NCBI GenBank assembly: GCA_947471505.1
Contig: CANIWM010000014.1
Span: 1-64,000, forward strand
Length of the DNA stretch: 64,000 nucleotides
From: Chthoniobacteraceae bacterium
GTDB taxonomy: Bacteria; Verrucomicrobiota; Verrucomicrobiia; Chthoniobacterales; Chthoniobacteraceae
Reading direction: 5' to 3'
Shown here: one piece after another, positions 1-10,104 of the stretch
Position numbering within the stretch: position 1 is the stretch's first letter
Layout of the letters: each line of letters starts with the position of its first letter
Position numbers and translations under genes: made by a program
The notes under the pieces: generated by a model
Told to the model about the DNA's origin: nothing
Seen by the model: only the letters and a program-made list of their open reading frames with translations
Databases searched by the model: none

Positions 1-141
1 TAAAAACGGCAGTTGACCCCGTTTTTGAGGCCGAAAAATAGGGTATTTTACTCTGGAAATTGCCAACTGCGGAGCAGTTGAAAATCACTCACCCGTCCAA
101 GGCTCATTTTTCTCTGAAAATCCGTTCAACTGCCGTTTTTA
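1..141. repeat. Short element bounded by a 16-nt inverted repeat
   Basis: The first 16 bases of the window are the exact reverse complement of 126-141 (arm TAAAAACGGCAGTTGA). Inside lies a smaller inverted repeat, CAACTG at 64-69 and CAGTTG at 75-80, which reuses the CAGTTG core of the outer arms. The enclosed DNA is AT-richer than its surroundings and I see no gene in it. The arrangement fits a miniature inverted-repeat element or a repeated intergenic palindrome, but the left arm abuts the window edge, so the true left boundary is unknown. No flanking target duplication can be assessed. Confidence 0.5.
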
Positions 142-195
142 GGTTCAATGAAAACTTTGCGCGAATAGGTGGTTGGGGTGTGGTTAAATCACACC

Positions 196-1452
196 CTATT
201 TCGCCAGCACCCGCAGGTCCACGCAGGCTGCTTCCTTCGTGCTGCGCACGAAGACGAGGCCGTTGCTGATGGTGGGGGTCGTCCAGCACTTGCCGTCGAT
301 CACTTTTGCGCGGGCAAGCTCGGTGTAGGCGTCGGGCTTGGCGGCGATGAGGACGAGTTCGCCGGTGTCGCTGAGGGCGAGGAGGTTGCCGTTGGTGAGG
401 ACGACTTGGCCGGGGCCGAAGCCGTCTTTGCTCCACTTGACTTCGCCCTCGGGGAGCTTCACGGCTTTCACCGGGCCGCTGCCGTATTTCTTGAACTGGA
501 ACATGCCGTAGAGGTGGCCCTCGAAGAGGACGGGTGTGCTCCAGTGGTTCGCGATTTGTTGGTCGCCGGGGACGCGCATGACTTGCTCGGCCTTCCACGC
601 GGTGCCCGCCTTGGTGACTTTAAAGGCATACGCGCCGACGCCGTAGCCGACGCTGGCATAGACGATGTCGCCCGCGACGACTGCGCTGGCGGCGGTGGAG
701 ACGTTGAATTTCACCTCTGCGCGCCACAGCTCTTTGAGCGTCTTGGGCTCGACGGAGATGAGGCCGCTTTTCATGAAGAAGATAATCTGCCGAGTGCCCG
801 CGATGGTCGCGGCGGTGGGCGTGGCGTGCGTCATGGTATCGTCGCCGCTCTTCGCCACGATTGCGCCGGTGAGCGGGTTCAGCGCCATGAGCGATTCGCC
901 TGCTCCGCCGCCTGCGATGTAAATGAGGCCGCCTTCGAGCAATGGGCTGGCGGCGTTTTTCCACATGATGTTCCGCGCGCCGTGTTGGGCGAGGTCGAGC
1001 TTCCAGAGCGGCTTGCCGGTTGCGGCGTCGTGGCCTTGCACGACGAGGTCGGCGTTGGTGGTGACGATGACATTCCCCGCAATCGTCGGCGTGGAGCGTG
1101 GGCCGTCGCCGCCTTTGTTGTCGCCCGCGCCGTCGTTGCCCCCGCCGTTGCCGTAATCCGTGCTGCCGATGTCGGCCTTCCACAGTTCTTTGCCATTCGC
1201 GACATTGCGGGCGACGAGCACTTCTTTGCCGCCGAGCCCTTCGAGCGTGTAGCAGCGAGCGCCCGCGATGGCGAAGCTGGAGAAGCCTGTGCCGCCCGGC
1301 ACCTTCCAAAGCACCTTGGGCGCGGTATCCCACTTCGTCGCGATTTTATCCAGCGTGCTGCCATCGCCGAGCGGTCCGCGATATTGCGGCCAGTCGGCGG
1401 CGTGGATGGTGGTGAGGAGTGCGAGTGAAAAAGTGACGGTCGTGAGTTTCAT
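196..1452 (-). CDS. Exported PQQ-type beta-propeller repeat protein
   Basis: This 418-residue protein begins with a signal peptide (about residues 1-18, hydrophobic stretch then Ala-x-Ala-like end) followed by A-D-W-P-Q-Y-R-G-P, an opening very common in PQQ-like (BamB-type) beta-propeller proteins of Verrucomicrobia and Planctomycetes. Repeated blades of the form VLWK.. / G.VY..S.. / D..TGK.LWK continue to the C-terminus (for example D-A-A-T-G-K-P-L-W-K). It is probably periplasmic. Family members bind protein partners or pyrroloquinoline quinone; no quinoprotein dehydrogenase catalytic set is evident, so an enzymatic role cannot be claimed. The gene lies downstream of, and in the same direction as, the giant LTD/CotH gene, but a terminator separates them. 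A long opposite-strand frame over it is a codon-bias shadow. Confidence 0.85.
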   Translation of the reverse strand: MKLTTVTFSLALLTTIHAADWPQYRGPLGDGSTLDKIATKWDTAPKVLWKVPGGTGFSSFAIAGARCYTLEGLGGKEVLVARNVANGKELWKADIGSTDYGNGGGNDGAGDNKGGDGPRSTPTIAGNVIVTTNADLVVQGHDAATGKPLWKLDLAQHGARNIMWKNAASPLLEGGLIYIAGGGAGESLMALNPLTGAIVAKSGDDTMTHATPTAATIAGTRQIIFFMKSGLISVEPKTLKELWRAEVKFNVSTAASAVVAGDIVYASVGYGVGAYAFKVTKAGTAWKAEQVMRVPGDQQIANHWSTPVLFEGHLYGMFQFKKYGSGPVKAVKLPEGEVKWSKDGFGPGQVVLTNGNLLALSDTGELVLIAAKPDAYTELARAKVIDGKCWTTPTISNGLVFVRSTKEAACVDLRVLAK

Positions 1453-1514
1453 CGCGCGCTGTCGTAGGGGAAGAGTGCTGGGAAGTCAAAGCGTGGCTGC
1501 AAGTGCCGTACAGC

Positions 1515-1544
1515 AAAAGGCGCACGTCCTTTCGGTCGTGCGCC
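1515..1544 (-). terminator. Rho-independent terminator of the LTD/CotH gene
   Basis: Arms GGCGCACG (1519-1526) and CGTGCGCC (1537-1544) pair perfectly. The stem can extend by two more pairs past a T/T mismatch to a TTTC loop. Read on the minus strand the hairpin is followed by TTTT (complement of AAAA at 1515-1518). It sits 25 bases past the stop of the 8.3-kb minus-strand gene, before the PQQ-propeller gene. Confidence 0.75.
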
Positions 1545-1569
1545 TTCGCGAATTTAATGCTGCCCGCTT

Positions 1570-4500
1570 TTACGGCACCCAGAGGACCTGCAGACGGAAG
1601 AAGCGCTGCGCTCCTCCGGCGGGGTCGGTGACTGTCACGGGGATAAATCCACTCACCGGTGCGCCTACGCTGACGGTGCCGCTCCAGTTCGTCGTAAATG
1701 ATTTTGCGGCGATGGATGCCCATGGTCCAGTTGCCAAGTTCGGGCTGGATTGAACGTTATAGACGAGGTCGGTGACGCCGTGGCCTTGGGCTGCGCCCGC
1801 ATTGACTGGGACCAAGAATGTGTAGCTGCTGCCGCTGGTTGCGACCGGCGCTCCAGCGACTCCGTGGGTGCCGTTACCGCTGTTTGGGTTCATGCCGAGG
1901 GCGTTTTCGATGAGGGCGGGAATTCCGTCGTGGTCGTTATCATCGGTGACTGCGTTGACGCCGTTGAGCGTCATCCAGCCGCTGAATGTATCCGTGCGCG
2001 TGGCGACTCCGCCGGGGCTGCCGCCGAGGGCGCTGGCGGTCCATGTGTCTTTGTCGCCCCACAGCCCAGCGGCGGTGGTCGCGGCGGAAATGGTGCGGAG
2101 GGCAGTGCCTGCGCCGTCGGTGCTGACGTACCAGTTGTCGTCGTAGTTGAAGGTGAGGATGTTTGCATCAAACGGCGGCGGGAGTTGGATAGCGACGCCT
2201 TCGCCGCCGTCGCTGAGGGTGCCGGTGAAGACTCCGGCGACGACCGGTGTGTTGCCGTAGCGACTGCGGAACTTCGTGAGGTTTTTCACCACGAGGATGC
2301 GTTCACCCGCGTTGAGCGTGGTGGGCACGGTGAAGACAAATGTGAGCCCGGAGACAAATCTCACGCCTTGGAGCTGGAGTGCGGTTGCGCCGACGTTCGT
2401 GAGTTCCACGTAGTCAAACTCGGAGCCGCCGAGCGCGTTATACATGATCTCGGTGACACGCAGGCCGCGCAGAAGTGCGAGGGCGTTGGCGTCGGTCGTC
2501 GTATTTGCGAGGCCAGCCGTTGGGAGTTCGTATTGCGAGAGCCCGCCGATGCCGCCTGCGTCGCGGCCTTGGGAGTAGTCGGTCGTTTGCGTATAAAACT
2601 GCACGGTGTCGAGCAGCGCGCCGTTGGTGTTAAAGAGCGTGATGTCGTCCTGCTGCGAATCGAGCGTGAACGGCATGTGGTTGCCGCCATTTCCATCGGC
2701 GATCAATTTCACGTAGCCGCTGGCGGCGATGAAGCTGAGTGCGGGGACGATGTGCGCGGTGGGGTTGCCGAGGCGGTTATCCGTGATGCGTAGGCCCGCG
2801 AGGTTGACGGGGATTGCTTGGGAGTTACTGAGTTCCAGCCAGTCGTCGGCGTAGCGTGCGTCGCCGCTGCTGAACCATTCGCTGATGCGGATGCCGCTAA
2901 GGTCTGCGGTCACAGCGCGCACGTTTGCCGCGCCGAGCGTCGGCGTGCAAAGCGACCACGCGCCGTCTTGCCCGGTGCGCCCGATTGTCATGTCGGGGAG
3001 CTGGTGTCCGAAGGCGATGGAGTCGCGAAGCGTGGCTCCTTGGTAGAGATAGGCGGTTTCGCCATCTGGGTCCAAAGCGAGCAGCGCGCTGCTAAATGTG
3101 GCGAATCCACCGGCGGGGATGGTAGTCGTCGGCAGCGGGAATTTCGCTGGAACGAGTGCGTCGTCCGTGAGCGACCAGCCGGTGAGTGTGACGGGCGTGG
3201 TGCCGTAGTTGTGCAGCTCGATGGTGTCGGCGAGCGTGGCGCTGTCGGCGAGGACTTCGTTGAGGCGGACCATGATGAATGCAGCGTCCACCGCCCATGT
3301 GCGGGCGCTCGGCGCGAATTGTGGGAGGCCCATGTAGGTCTTCGCAGGGTCGGCGTCTTGCCAGTTGCCAGCGAAGTCTTGGCCGAGCACTTCGACGGTA
3401 TGATTGCCAGCCGTGAGGCCGGTGAGCGCGACGGTGCCGGTGCGGACGACGGGGTTCACGCGATCGAAAACGCCGCCGGTCCCGATAGTCACAGGGGCAC
3501 TCCATGCGCCGCCGTCGAGCCGCCATTTATAAGCGATGAGGCCGGGGCCACCGACGGTGAAGCTGGCGGTCGTGGCGCTCGTACTGCCGACAGGACCACC
3601 CGCGATGTAGGCCCACTCGGGGATTGCGGAGCCGAGGTCTGTGTCCACCGGGCCCATGCGGCGGGCGGGCGACTCGGATTTCAGCGAGTAGTCCTTTGCC
3701 GCACGATTAGTAAAGGCGGGTTGCCCGGCGGTGTTCGTTCCGTAGGCGGATGCGAAGATCGTGCCGGGATGGTTAAAGCCGATGCTCGTATCCATCGTGG
3801 ATGCCGCGTTTGGCGTGGTGCCGACGAAGCCTGCGACGGTCAAAATAGTGTTGTCCACGAGGTTGTTGTTGAACTCGAGTTTACTCGTGACGCCGTGGCC
3901 GATGACGCCGCCGACTTGCGTGGTGTCCGCCCCATTCACGAGGCGCGGGACTCCGCTGATGACGTTGTTTCCGATGTAGCAGCCGAAGCCGTAGGCCGGA
4001 CTGCCGCCGCTGTCGTCAATGACGATGAGATTGACGACGGAGCCATAGACGAACTGCGTGATGCCGCCGGAGTTGTAGTAAAAATCCCCGTGCATGTCGG
4101 CGATGGTGTTGTGCTCGACGATGGTGGCGACTTTGTCTTTGCAGTTCACGATATGGTCCACGTCGAAGGCGAGATTTCGCGCAAACATAATCGTCGTGTA
4201 GGGGTTCGTCGCGCCGCCGGGCTCGGTGAACGAGTAGGCGTCACCGCTGACGATGTTCGAGTAGCCTTTATCAATCGTGTAGATGTCCTTCGTGCCGCGC
4301 TGGAAGGTGTTGTTGGCAATGAGCGCGTCGCCTTTGAGGTCCACATGCTCGTCGCCAGTCAGGCCGTTGAACGTGTTGTAGCGACAGTCGAGCGGGAAGC
4401 TAAAGCCGACTCTCCCGCCGTCGCCGTCGAAGACGTCGTTGTGCCCTTTGTTGCCGTTGATGTTGTTATAATAAACGCGGAACCAGCCGCCAACGGGGAA

Positions 4501-7500
4501 GCCGTTGAGGAAGTTTGCATTGCCGGAAAGTGCGGTGTCCGTGGTGACGTATTCGACTTTCAGCGGCTCTTGGCGGTTATCCGAGCCCGTGACGAAGTCG
4601 GCAGGCGGTGCTTCCGTCGCGTCGAACATATCGCCGAATACGCAGCGTGAGACGGTCAGTTTCGCGCAGCGACCGTAGCACCAGCGGAGGTGCGAGCCCG
4701 TCCATGTGCAATTATCAATCCAAGCCCACGAGCGGATGGTGCCGACGCTGCCCCAGTTTTCCTGATCGGTTTCCACGGCAGTCGCGGGCGAGGTGCCTTG
4801 CGCGTTGATGAAGTCCACGCACTGCACGATGTTTTCTTGCGCGAGGGAATCCACGATGCGCAGCCCGCCCCACTTCGGCGGGCCGGTTTGCGTGCCGTTT
4901 TTAATTGGGTCGCAATCGCCCGCTGCAACGGTGCCGGGGACGTGCGACATGGTGATGCGGTGGTCCGCCGTGCCTTGCGCGAGGATGCGGCCATTCACCG
5001 TCATGCGCACATTTTGGTCTGCATAAATCGCCGTGCCGGGTCCGATAGTAAGCGTCGTCCCCGCAGGGATCGTCGTAGCCGCCGTGAGCCGATAGGGCCC
5101 GCCTGCTGCCGTCCACGCGATCGTGCCGCCGCCTGCTGTGCCGCCGCCGAAATAGAGCGCGCCCATATCGACGCGCGACAGATCTGGGTCCGTCATCGCC
5201 GGGTCGCCAGTATCGCGGCAGGGCGAGGTGCTCGTGAGGCGGAAGTTGCTGCTCGCCGCGTTGGCGTAGAGCGGGTTTGCGCTGATGTTGCCAGTGCCCG
5301 CCCATGTGAAGGTCGAGTTGTCCAGCAGCGTCGTGTTGCTGTAAGTGAGCGTCGTATTCGCCGCGCTGTAGGGCGTATCAATGAGCACCGGAGCTTGTGC
5401 TTGGATGATGCAGTTTTTTGCGTTGAAAACGAGCGTCGCGCCCGTGTTGCTCTGCCCCGCTTTATTCTGCGTGTAAAAGCCCGTGCTCACCGTGTCGGGG
5501 TCGCCGCTCGCGACGCCGCCCGTGTAGCCCCATGGCGCGAGCGCGCTGTCGTGGTTTTCGCTGATGATCGTGCAGTTCGTCGCCGTGACCGTGCGCGTGT
5601 CGGCGTTCTGGCTCTTGTGCGCGATGGCTTTATCGCAATGGATGATCTGCGTGCCGGAAATGGTGAGGTCGTTGTTTAGCAGCGACATTCCTTTATCCCA
5701 GCCCTCGCGCAAGATGCAGTTCGTGACGGTGATGGGTCCGCCGAGGCAGTCGAAAACGTCGTCGCCGCAGCGGGCAAAAACGCAGCCGTTCATCACGATA
5801 CTCGCGCCGCCGCCGTTGTGGACGTAGAAGCAATCTTCGTCATCCGCGAGCGGTGCATTGCTCTCGCGGTAGTCGGGGAGGATGCGCTGGATGTTCGTAT
5901 TTGTGCAGGCCACCGTGCAGCCGTCCTCCACCTCCGGGCCTGTAATCATGCGCTCCAGCAGCGCCCGCGTGAGCGTGAGCGAGCAAGTGCCGCTCGTATA
6001 GACGGCCTTGCCTGGATTATCCGCGAGCACGCTGTCTATGAAGGATACGCTCGATCCCGTGAGCCGCAGCGCCGGTCCTCGCCCCGTGTGCCCCACGCCA
6101 GTCGTGTGGCCCGCGTGATTGATCAGCGTGTAGGTCAGCGTGCTCGGCTGCGCGGCGGAGAAAACCAGCCCGCCAAAACGGTCCGTTCCGTTCGTGGCCG
6201 AGATCGTCACTGGAGCGGCGAAAGTGCCGTTCGAGTTCAGCGTGCCATTTACGACCAGCCGCGTGCCCGAGGTGCTGCCGGGCGTGGCATCGCCGTTCAT
6301 TAAAATGGTGGTGCCTGCCGAGATATTTAGCGTGCTTCCAGTCGGCACCGTCACATCGCCCGTCGCTTGGATGACGCCGCTCCACGTCGTCGTCCCTGCT
6401 GCCAGCGTGCCCGTGACTGTCGTAATCGTCGGTGCCGTCGTCAGCGAAGTAAGCGCCTTCGTTCCAACGAAAGTCGCCGTCGGCCCGGTGTAAGTCCCGG
6501 TCATCGTGAAGTTGCCGGGATCGCTCGTCGGGTAGTTCGCCTGTAGCTTCACGTCGAACGTCATGTCGCTGCTGCTGTTCGCCTGCTGATGGACTTCCAC
6601 GGCAATCGTGTTCACACCGTTGTGAAGCAGGTTCATCGGAATGTTCAGCGCCGCGATTGCATTCTCCGTTGAAAGCGCGCCGTTGAAGTTTGCATAGCTC
6701 GTCAGGCTGCCCCCTGGGTCGAGGTTCGTGGTGCGAAGGAGCAGCGTTCCATTCACCCACACGATTGCGCCGTCGTCGTATTTCACCTCACCCGTCACGC
6801 TGGAGACTGCGTTTACATCCGCGATTGTGAAGGTATTGCGAAACAAATACGCAGGGCCGCTCTGAAGGCCCGCCGTCACCGTATCGTAGTCCACATTCGT
6901 TACCGGCGTGTTTTCATCGTTGTCGCCAAAGCCCACCTGCGTCGTGCGAGAGACCCACGTCGAGTCATCGAAGCCCTCATTCTTCCAAGTCGCCCCCGAG
7001 CTGGTGATGAAGCTCGCCAGCGTCGTCGAGGTGAAGTCCGTCTTGCACTTCCATGACGAGCCCGGAGTGCCGCTATTTGCCACGCCCGTGCCGCCCGTCC
7101 CGTAGGAAAAGAACACCGTCGGAGCGCCGCCGCCGCCGCCGCCCGCCGTTACCAGCGCGCTGCCCGTGCCGTTATAAAGCTGGATGCTCGGCAGCGTGAT
7201 GCCCGCCGTAGCCGTGCTCAAAGCGACCGTCCCATCCCACATCGAACGGTCCACATTTCCCGCCGCATCCAGCACGTCCGCGCGGACGAGGAACGGCTTC
7301 CCGGGGATGAAATTCGCTGGCGCCGTGATACGCAGCGATCCCGCTGCGAGTGTGCCCGAGACGTTCGTGTAAGTCGCCGTGAGCGGCTGGAAGAGCACGT
7401 CCACCGTCTTCGTGTCCACCGCCGTCCCTGTGCCATTGATGCCGCTCCAAAACTTCACGTTCACGCGGTTCAAGCCCGGATGCAGCACCGTCCCGCCGCC

Positions 7501-9870
7501 CGCAGGCACGGCCAGCGTCCACGTCCCGGCAGGCGTGCGATAGCTCAGCGTCGCCGCCACACCGTTCACCGTGATCGAGTAAGTCTTCGCCACATTAAAG
7601 ACGCCGCTGAACGTCGCCGAGCCGTCGTTCGTGCGCAGGTAGCCCTCCGCCGTCGTCGTCCCGCCCACCGTCGTCACCAGCGAATAAACCTGTGGAATCT
7701 CCGCCAGAACGTTTGTCCTCCGCGTATCAATATAGGCCTTGATCGCCGCAATCGTGCTCGCGGGCGAAGCTGCGCCCGTGCCCGCTGGCACCCAGCCGCC
7801 CATAATCTCATCAATCAGCGGATCGAGCGTCGCGTGGTTGAACCACGTATCCATTGCATCCAGCACCGCCGCATAGTAGCGCGGGGCCATCTGGGGATGA
7901 TTAAACATCCGATTCAGCCCCACCAAGCCGGGGCCGGGCGCAGTCGCCGTCGTGTCGTAGCTGAAAATCGAGCGCGTCAGCGGATTGCCGCTGCCACTGC
8001 CGATGTCGAACACATCGTCCATATCGTGCGGCAGAAACTTGAACCGCGTATCAATCACCCCGCGATACAGCGAAGCGTCATCCGCCCGCCCGCTCTGCAT
8101 CCCGCCCTCTTGGTTCCCGATGAGCGCATCCACTGCGAAGTAACGGTAAAATTCATCAATATCCAGCACCGTCGCCACCGCCGCCGGGTAGTCCGCATCT
8201 GCAATCGCGGGCTGCACCGCCACGCCGCCCGTCGCCGGAGCACTCACGATTTTCGTGAAGTTCGCAAGGTCGCTGTAATCATTCAGCTCAATGTTCGTCT
8301 CCTTCAAAAACGTATCGCTGTAAGCCGCCGGGTCCGTCCCCTCATATCGGAACTCGCCCGTCCCACGGTTCCCCCCCACCACGCCACCATCTGTGCCCGG
8401 CGAATGGTCATCCAGACGGTAAAAATTCCCATCCGGGTCATTCGGGAAATGCGCCGAAGTCCACGACCCGCCGCGCCCCTCCAGCCGCGCGTAGCGGCTG
8501 TACATCTGCGCTCCAGTGCCGGCTAGGTCCGCTCCATTCACCCGGATTTTGACAATCTCCGTCTCCTGCGGCTGCACCCCTGCGCGCTCAAAACACGCAT
8601 TCCCCAGCGCCTGCGAGTAGCCGTATTGGCAGTTAATCTGAAAACCCTTCCGCCCATGCCACGTGTCGTCGCTGCGGAAGTTCACATGGAAATTGTTTGG
8701 CGGCCCCAGTGCGGACGAAAATCCACGGTTGCGGAAACCGCACAGGTAGATGTTTTGCACGCCTGTCCCATCCTGTGAAACGAATGAGCCATTCATCGTC
8801 GCATCCGAATGCTCCTGCCCGCTCGTGCTCCCAATTTGCGCCAACTCCGCCCGCTCCACTTCCGTCATCACGAAGCGGTAAATCGGCTGATTCCCCGCCG
8901 TGCGAAAGTTCGCCGCCGCATCGAACGTATTATCCACCTGCACCAGCGCATTCGTCACCTGTCCGAAAGTCTCCGGCAAAATCCCAGGGTCGCTCGTCCG
9001 CGCTGGGGCGGGCCAAGTGCGAGTGTTCACTCCATCTGTCGCCGAGATATACCACTCCACCACCGCCAGATTCGCCTGCGCCGGGATGCTCGCCTCCACG
9101 TCTCCATCGCCATTCGTATCCGTCATCGTCAGTGTCGCAAAAGTCCCACCATCCAACCGCCAATGGAGCGTCGCTGACGTGATGGGCGCTTCATCTTCTA
9201 AATTGCACGACACCACAATCGGGTCCGTCGTCTTCGGCACAATCGGGCGATGCTTCACGTCCTTGATCAGCGGCGCAACATTCGTCGAAGCTACCGAATT
9301 TGCCGCCCCCGGCGACCCACCCACTGTCGCGCTAAAACCCCAGTTTTGCCCACTCCCGATGCCCAGCGCCGGGTTCCGCAGCTCCAGCGAGTTTCCACTC
9401 TCCGTCGCTTTATTAAACCAGCTCCAGCCCTTGTGCGACAGCGACAACACCCCACGCCCGCGCAACGCCCACTCGCCCTCATCCGCATAGGTCACATCGC
9501 ACACTTTACTACCGAGATTATCGTCGAGCTGGACTTGCTGATTCCCATTCGCCAGCGTCCCCGTCCATCCCCCAATCACCGTCCCCGTAAAGCCGACATG
9601 TGCCGCATTAAAAGCAGCCACATTCGCCGCGATGACCAGATACCCGCCCGCCGGAATCACCGTCGCCGCCGGGATGGTAAAAGCCACGCCCTTCGTCAGC
9701 GCCCAGCCCGACACATCCACCGCGACTGCGTCTGGGTTCCGCAACTCCAGCCACTCCTGCGCCACCGGTTCGATGATGCCCGGCGGACGGAAGTAAATCT
9801 CGTTGATGACAGGCGCGGCAGTCGCAGCACAGGCAAAGGTCAGGGTCGCTAGGGTAAGGTGGAGTCTCAT
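1570..9870 (-). CDS. Giant exported lamin-tail / CotH / beta-helix protein
   Basis: A 2766-residue protein with a signal peptide (residues 1-18, ending A-T-A-A). A lamin-tail domain (LTD) follows directly (about 20-130, opening P-V-I-N-E-I-Y-F). About 320-720 resembles a CotH-kinase-like domain, with Y-R-F-V-M-T near the start and the F-L-P-H-D-M-D-D-V-F-D block near residue 613. A glycine run lies near 913. About 935-1115 looks like a beta-sandwich with a W-V-N-G-T-L-L motif. About 1250-2060 reads as a right-handed parallel beta-helix, with many short N/C/I-rich turns and phrases such as V-T-N-C-I-L. Further LTD modules start near 2197, 2323 and 2467. The end shows the Q-S-S-P-N-L...F-F-R-L type seen on many verrucomicrobial exported proteins. 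LTD/CotH fusions are common in this phylum; the substrate is unknown. Secretion and surface attachment are inferred. Confidence 0.85.
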   Translation of the reverse strand: MRLHLTLATLTFACAATAAPVINEIYFRPPGIIEPVAQEWLELRNPDAVAVDVSGWALTKGVAFTIPAATVIPAGGYLVIAANVAAFNAAHVGFTGTVIGGWTGTLANGNQQVQLDDNLGSKVCDVTYADEGEWALRGRGVLSLSHKGWSWFNKATESGNSLELRNPALGIGSGQNWGFSATVGGSPGAANSVASTNVAPLIKDVKHRPIVPKTTDPIVVSCNLEDEAPITSATLHWRLDGGTFATLTMTDTNGDGDVEASIPAQANLAVVEWYISATDGVNTRTWPAPARTSDPGILPETFGQVTNALVQVDNTFDAAANFRTAGNQPIYRFVMTEVERAELAQIGSTSGQEHSDATMNGSFVSQDGTGVQNIYLCGFRNRGFSSALGPPNNFHVNFRSDDTWHGRKGFQINCQYGYSQALGNACFERAGVQPQETEIVKIRVNGADLAGTGAQMYSRYARLEGRGGSWTSAHFPNDPDGNFYRLDDHSPGTDGGVVGGNRGTGEFRYEGTDPAAYSDTFLKETNIELNDYSDLANFTKIVSAPATGGVAVQPAIADADYPAAVATVLDIDEFYRYFAVDALIGNQEGGMQSGRADDASLYRGVIDTRFKFLPHDMDDVFDIGSGSGNPLTRSIFSYDTTATAPGPGLVGLNRMFNHPQMAPRYYAAVLDAMDTWFNHATLDPLIDEIMGGWVPAGTGAASPASTIAAIKAYIDTRRTNVLAEIPQVYSLVTTVGGTTTAEGYLRTNDGSATFSGVFNVAKTYSITVNGVAATLSYRTPAGTWTLAVPAGGGTVLHPGLNRVNVKFWSGINGTGTAVDTKTVDVLFQPLTATYTNVSGTLAAGSLRITAPANFIPGKPFLVRADVLDAAGNVDRSMWDGTVALSTATAGITLPSIQLYNGTGSALVTAGGGGGGAPTVFFSYGTGGTGVANSGTPGSSWKCKTDFTSTTLASFITSSGATWKNEGFDDSTWVSRTTQVGFGDNDENTPVTNVDYDTVTAGLQSGPAYLFRNTFTIADVNAVSSVTGEVKYDDGAIVWVNGTLLLRTTNLDPGGSLTSYANFNGALSTENAIAALNIPMNLLHNGVNTIAVEVHQQANSSSDMTFDVKLQANYPTSDPGNFTMTGTYTGPTATFVGTKALTSLTTAPTITTVTGTLAAGTTTWSGVIQATGDVTVPTGSTLNISAGTTILMNGDATPGSTSGTRLVVNGTLNSNGTFAAPVTISATNGTDRFGGLVFSAAQPSTLTYTLINHAGHTTGVGHTGRGPALRLTGSSVSFIDSVLADNPGKAVYTSGTCSLTLTRALLERMITGPEVEDGCTVACTNTNIQRILPDYRESNAPLADDEDCFYVHNGGGASIVMNGCVFARCGDDVFDCLGGPITVTNCILREGWDKGMSLLNNDLTISGTQIIHCDKAIAHKSQNADTRTVTATNCTIISENHDSALAPWGYTGGVASGDPDTVSTGFYTQNKAGQSNTGATLVFNAKNCIIQAQAPVLIDTPYSAANTTLTYSNTTLLDNSTFTWAGTGNISANPLYANAASSNFRLTSTSPCRDTGDPAMTDPDLSRVDMGALYFGGGTAGGGTIAWTAAGGPYRLTAATTIPAGTTLTIGPGTAIYADQNVRMTVNGRILAQGTADHRITMSHVPGTVAAGDCDPIKNGTQTGPPKWGGLRIVDSLAQENIVQCVDFINAQGTSPATAVETDQENWGSVGTIRSWAWIDNCTWTGSHLRWCYGRCAKLTVSRCVFGDMFDATEAPPADFVTGSDNRQEPLKVEYVTTDTALSGNANFLNGFPVGGWFRVYYNNINGNKGHNDVFDGDGGRVGFSFPLDCRYNTFNGLTGDEHVDLKGDALIANNTFQRGTKDIYTIDKGYSNIVSGDAYSFTEPGGATNPYTTIMFARNLAFDVDHIVNCKDKVATIVEHNTIADMHGDFYYNSGGITQFVYGSVVNLIVIDDSGGSPAYGFGCYIGNNVISGVPRLVNGADTTQVGGVIGHGVTSKLEFNNNLVDNTILTVAGFVGTTPNAASTMDTSIGFNHPGTIFASAYGTNTAGQPAFTNRAAKDYSLKSESPARRMGPVDTDLGSAIPEWAYIAGGPVGSTSATTASFTVGGPGLIAYKWRLDGGAWSAPVTIGTGGVFDRVNPVVRTGTVALTGLTAGNHTVEVLGQDFAGNWQDADPAKTYMGLPQFAPSARTWAVDAAFIMVRLNEVLADSATLADTIELHNYGTTPVTLTGWSLTDDALVPAKFPLPTTTIPAGGFATFSSALLALDPDGETAYLYQGATLRDSIAFGHQLPDMTIGRTGQDGAWSLCTPTLGAANVRAVTADLSGIRISEWFSSGDARYADDWLELSNSQAIPVNLAGLRITDNRLGNPTAHIVPALSFIAASGYVKLIADGNGGNHMPFTLDSQQDDITLFNTNGALLDTVQFYTQTTDYSQGRDAGGIGGLSQYELPTAGLANTTTDANALALLRGLRVTEIMYNALGGSEFDYVELTNVGATALQLQGVRFVSGLTFVFTVPTTLNAGERILVVKNLTKFRSRYGNTPVVAGVFTGTLSDGGEGVAIQLPPPFDANILTFNYDDNWYVSTDGAGTALRTISAATTAAGLWGDKDTWTASALGGSPGGVATRTDTFSGWMTLNGVNAVTDDNDHDGIPALIENALGMNPNSGNGTHGVAGAPVATSGSSYTFLVPVNAGAAQGHGVTDLVYNVQSSPNLATGPWASIAAKSFTTNWSGTVSVGAPVSGFIPVTVTDPAGGAQRFFRLQVLWVP

Positions 9871-10104
9871 AATAAAATCAGGTTCGTGTGTGGGATGGGT
9901 GCTTACGGATAGGTGACGCGGACGTTACAGGCAAGAGACTTTCCCCCGTCGGATGGTTACGGTGCATTCAGTAAACGGCGCGTTATTTCAAAATCTCTTT
10001 TATCACGGCTGCACGCTTCCACACGCGCCAGTTTGCGTAGCCTGTCTCAAAACGTGCATAGAAAAGCAGTTGACACGCTTAGGAGGTTCGACGAGACACG
10101 CCAC

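Noticed and set aside
176-196. Hairpin at the end of the PQQ-propeller gene as terminator
   Set aside because: GGGTGTG/CACACCC pairs, but it overlaps the stop codon and has no T-run on the minus strand.
169-1428. Long plus-strand reading frame opposite the PQQ-propeller gene
   Set aside because: It mirrors the real gene, lacks domain character and is explained by GC-rich codon use.
2818-4650. 610-codon plus-strand frame inside the LTD/CotH gene
   Set aside because: Val/Ala/Arg/Glu-rich shadow with no recognisable domain; the minus-strand gene has clear domains.
10070-10098. TTGACA at 10070-10075 as a sigma-70 promoter for the small membrane protein
   Set aside because: No convincing -10 hexamer lies at the right distance.
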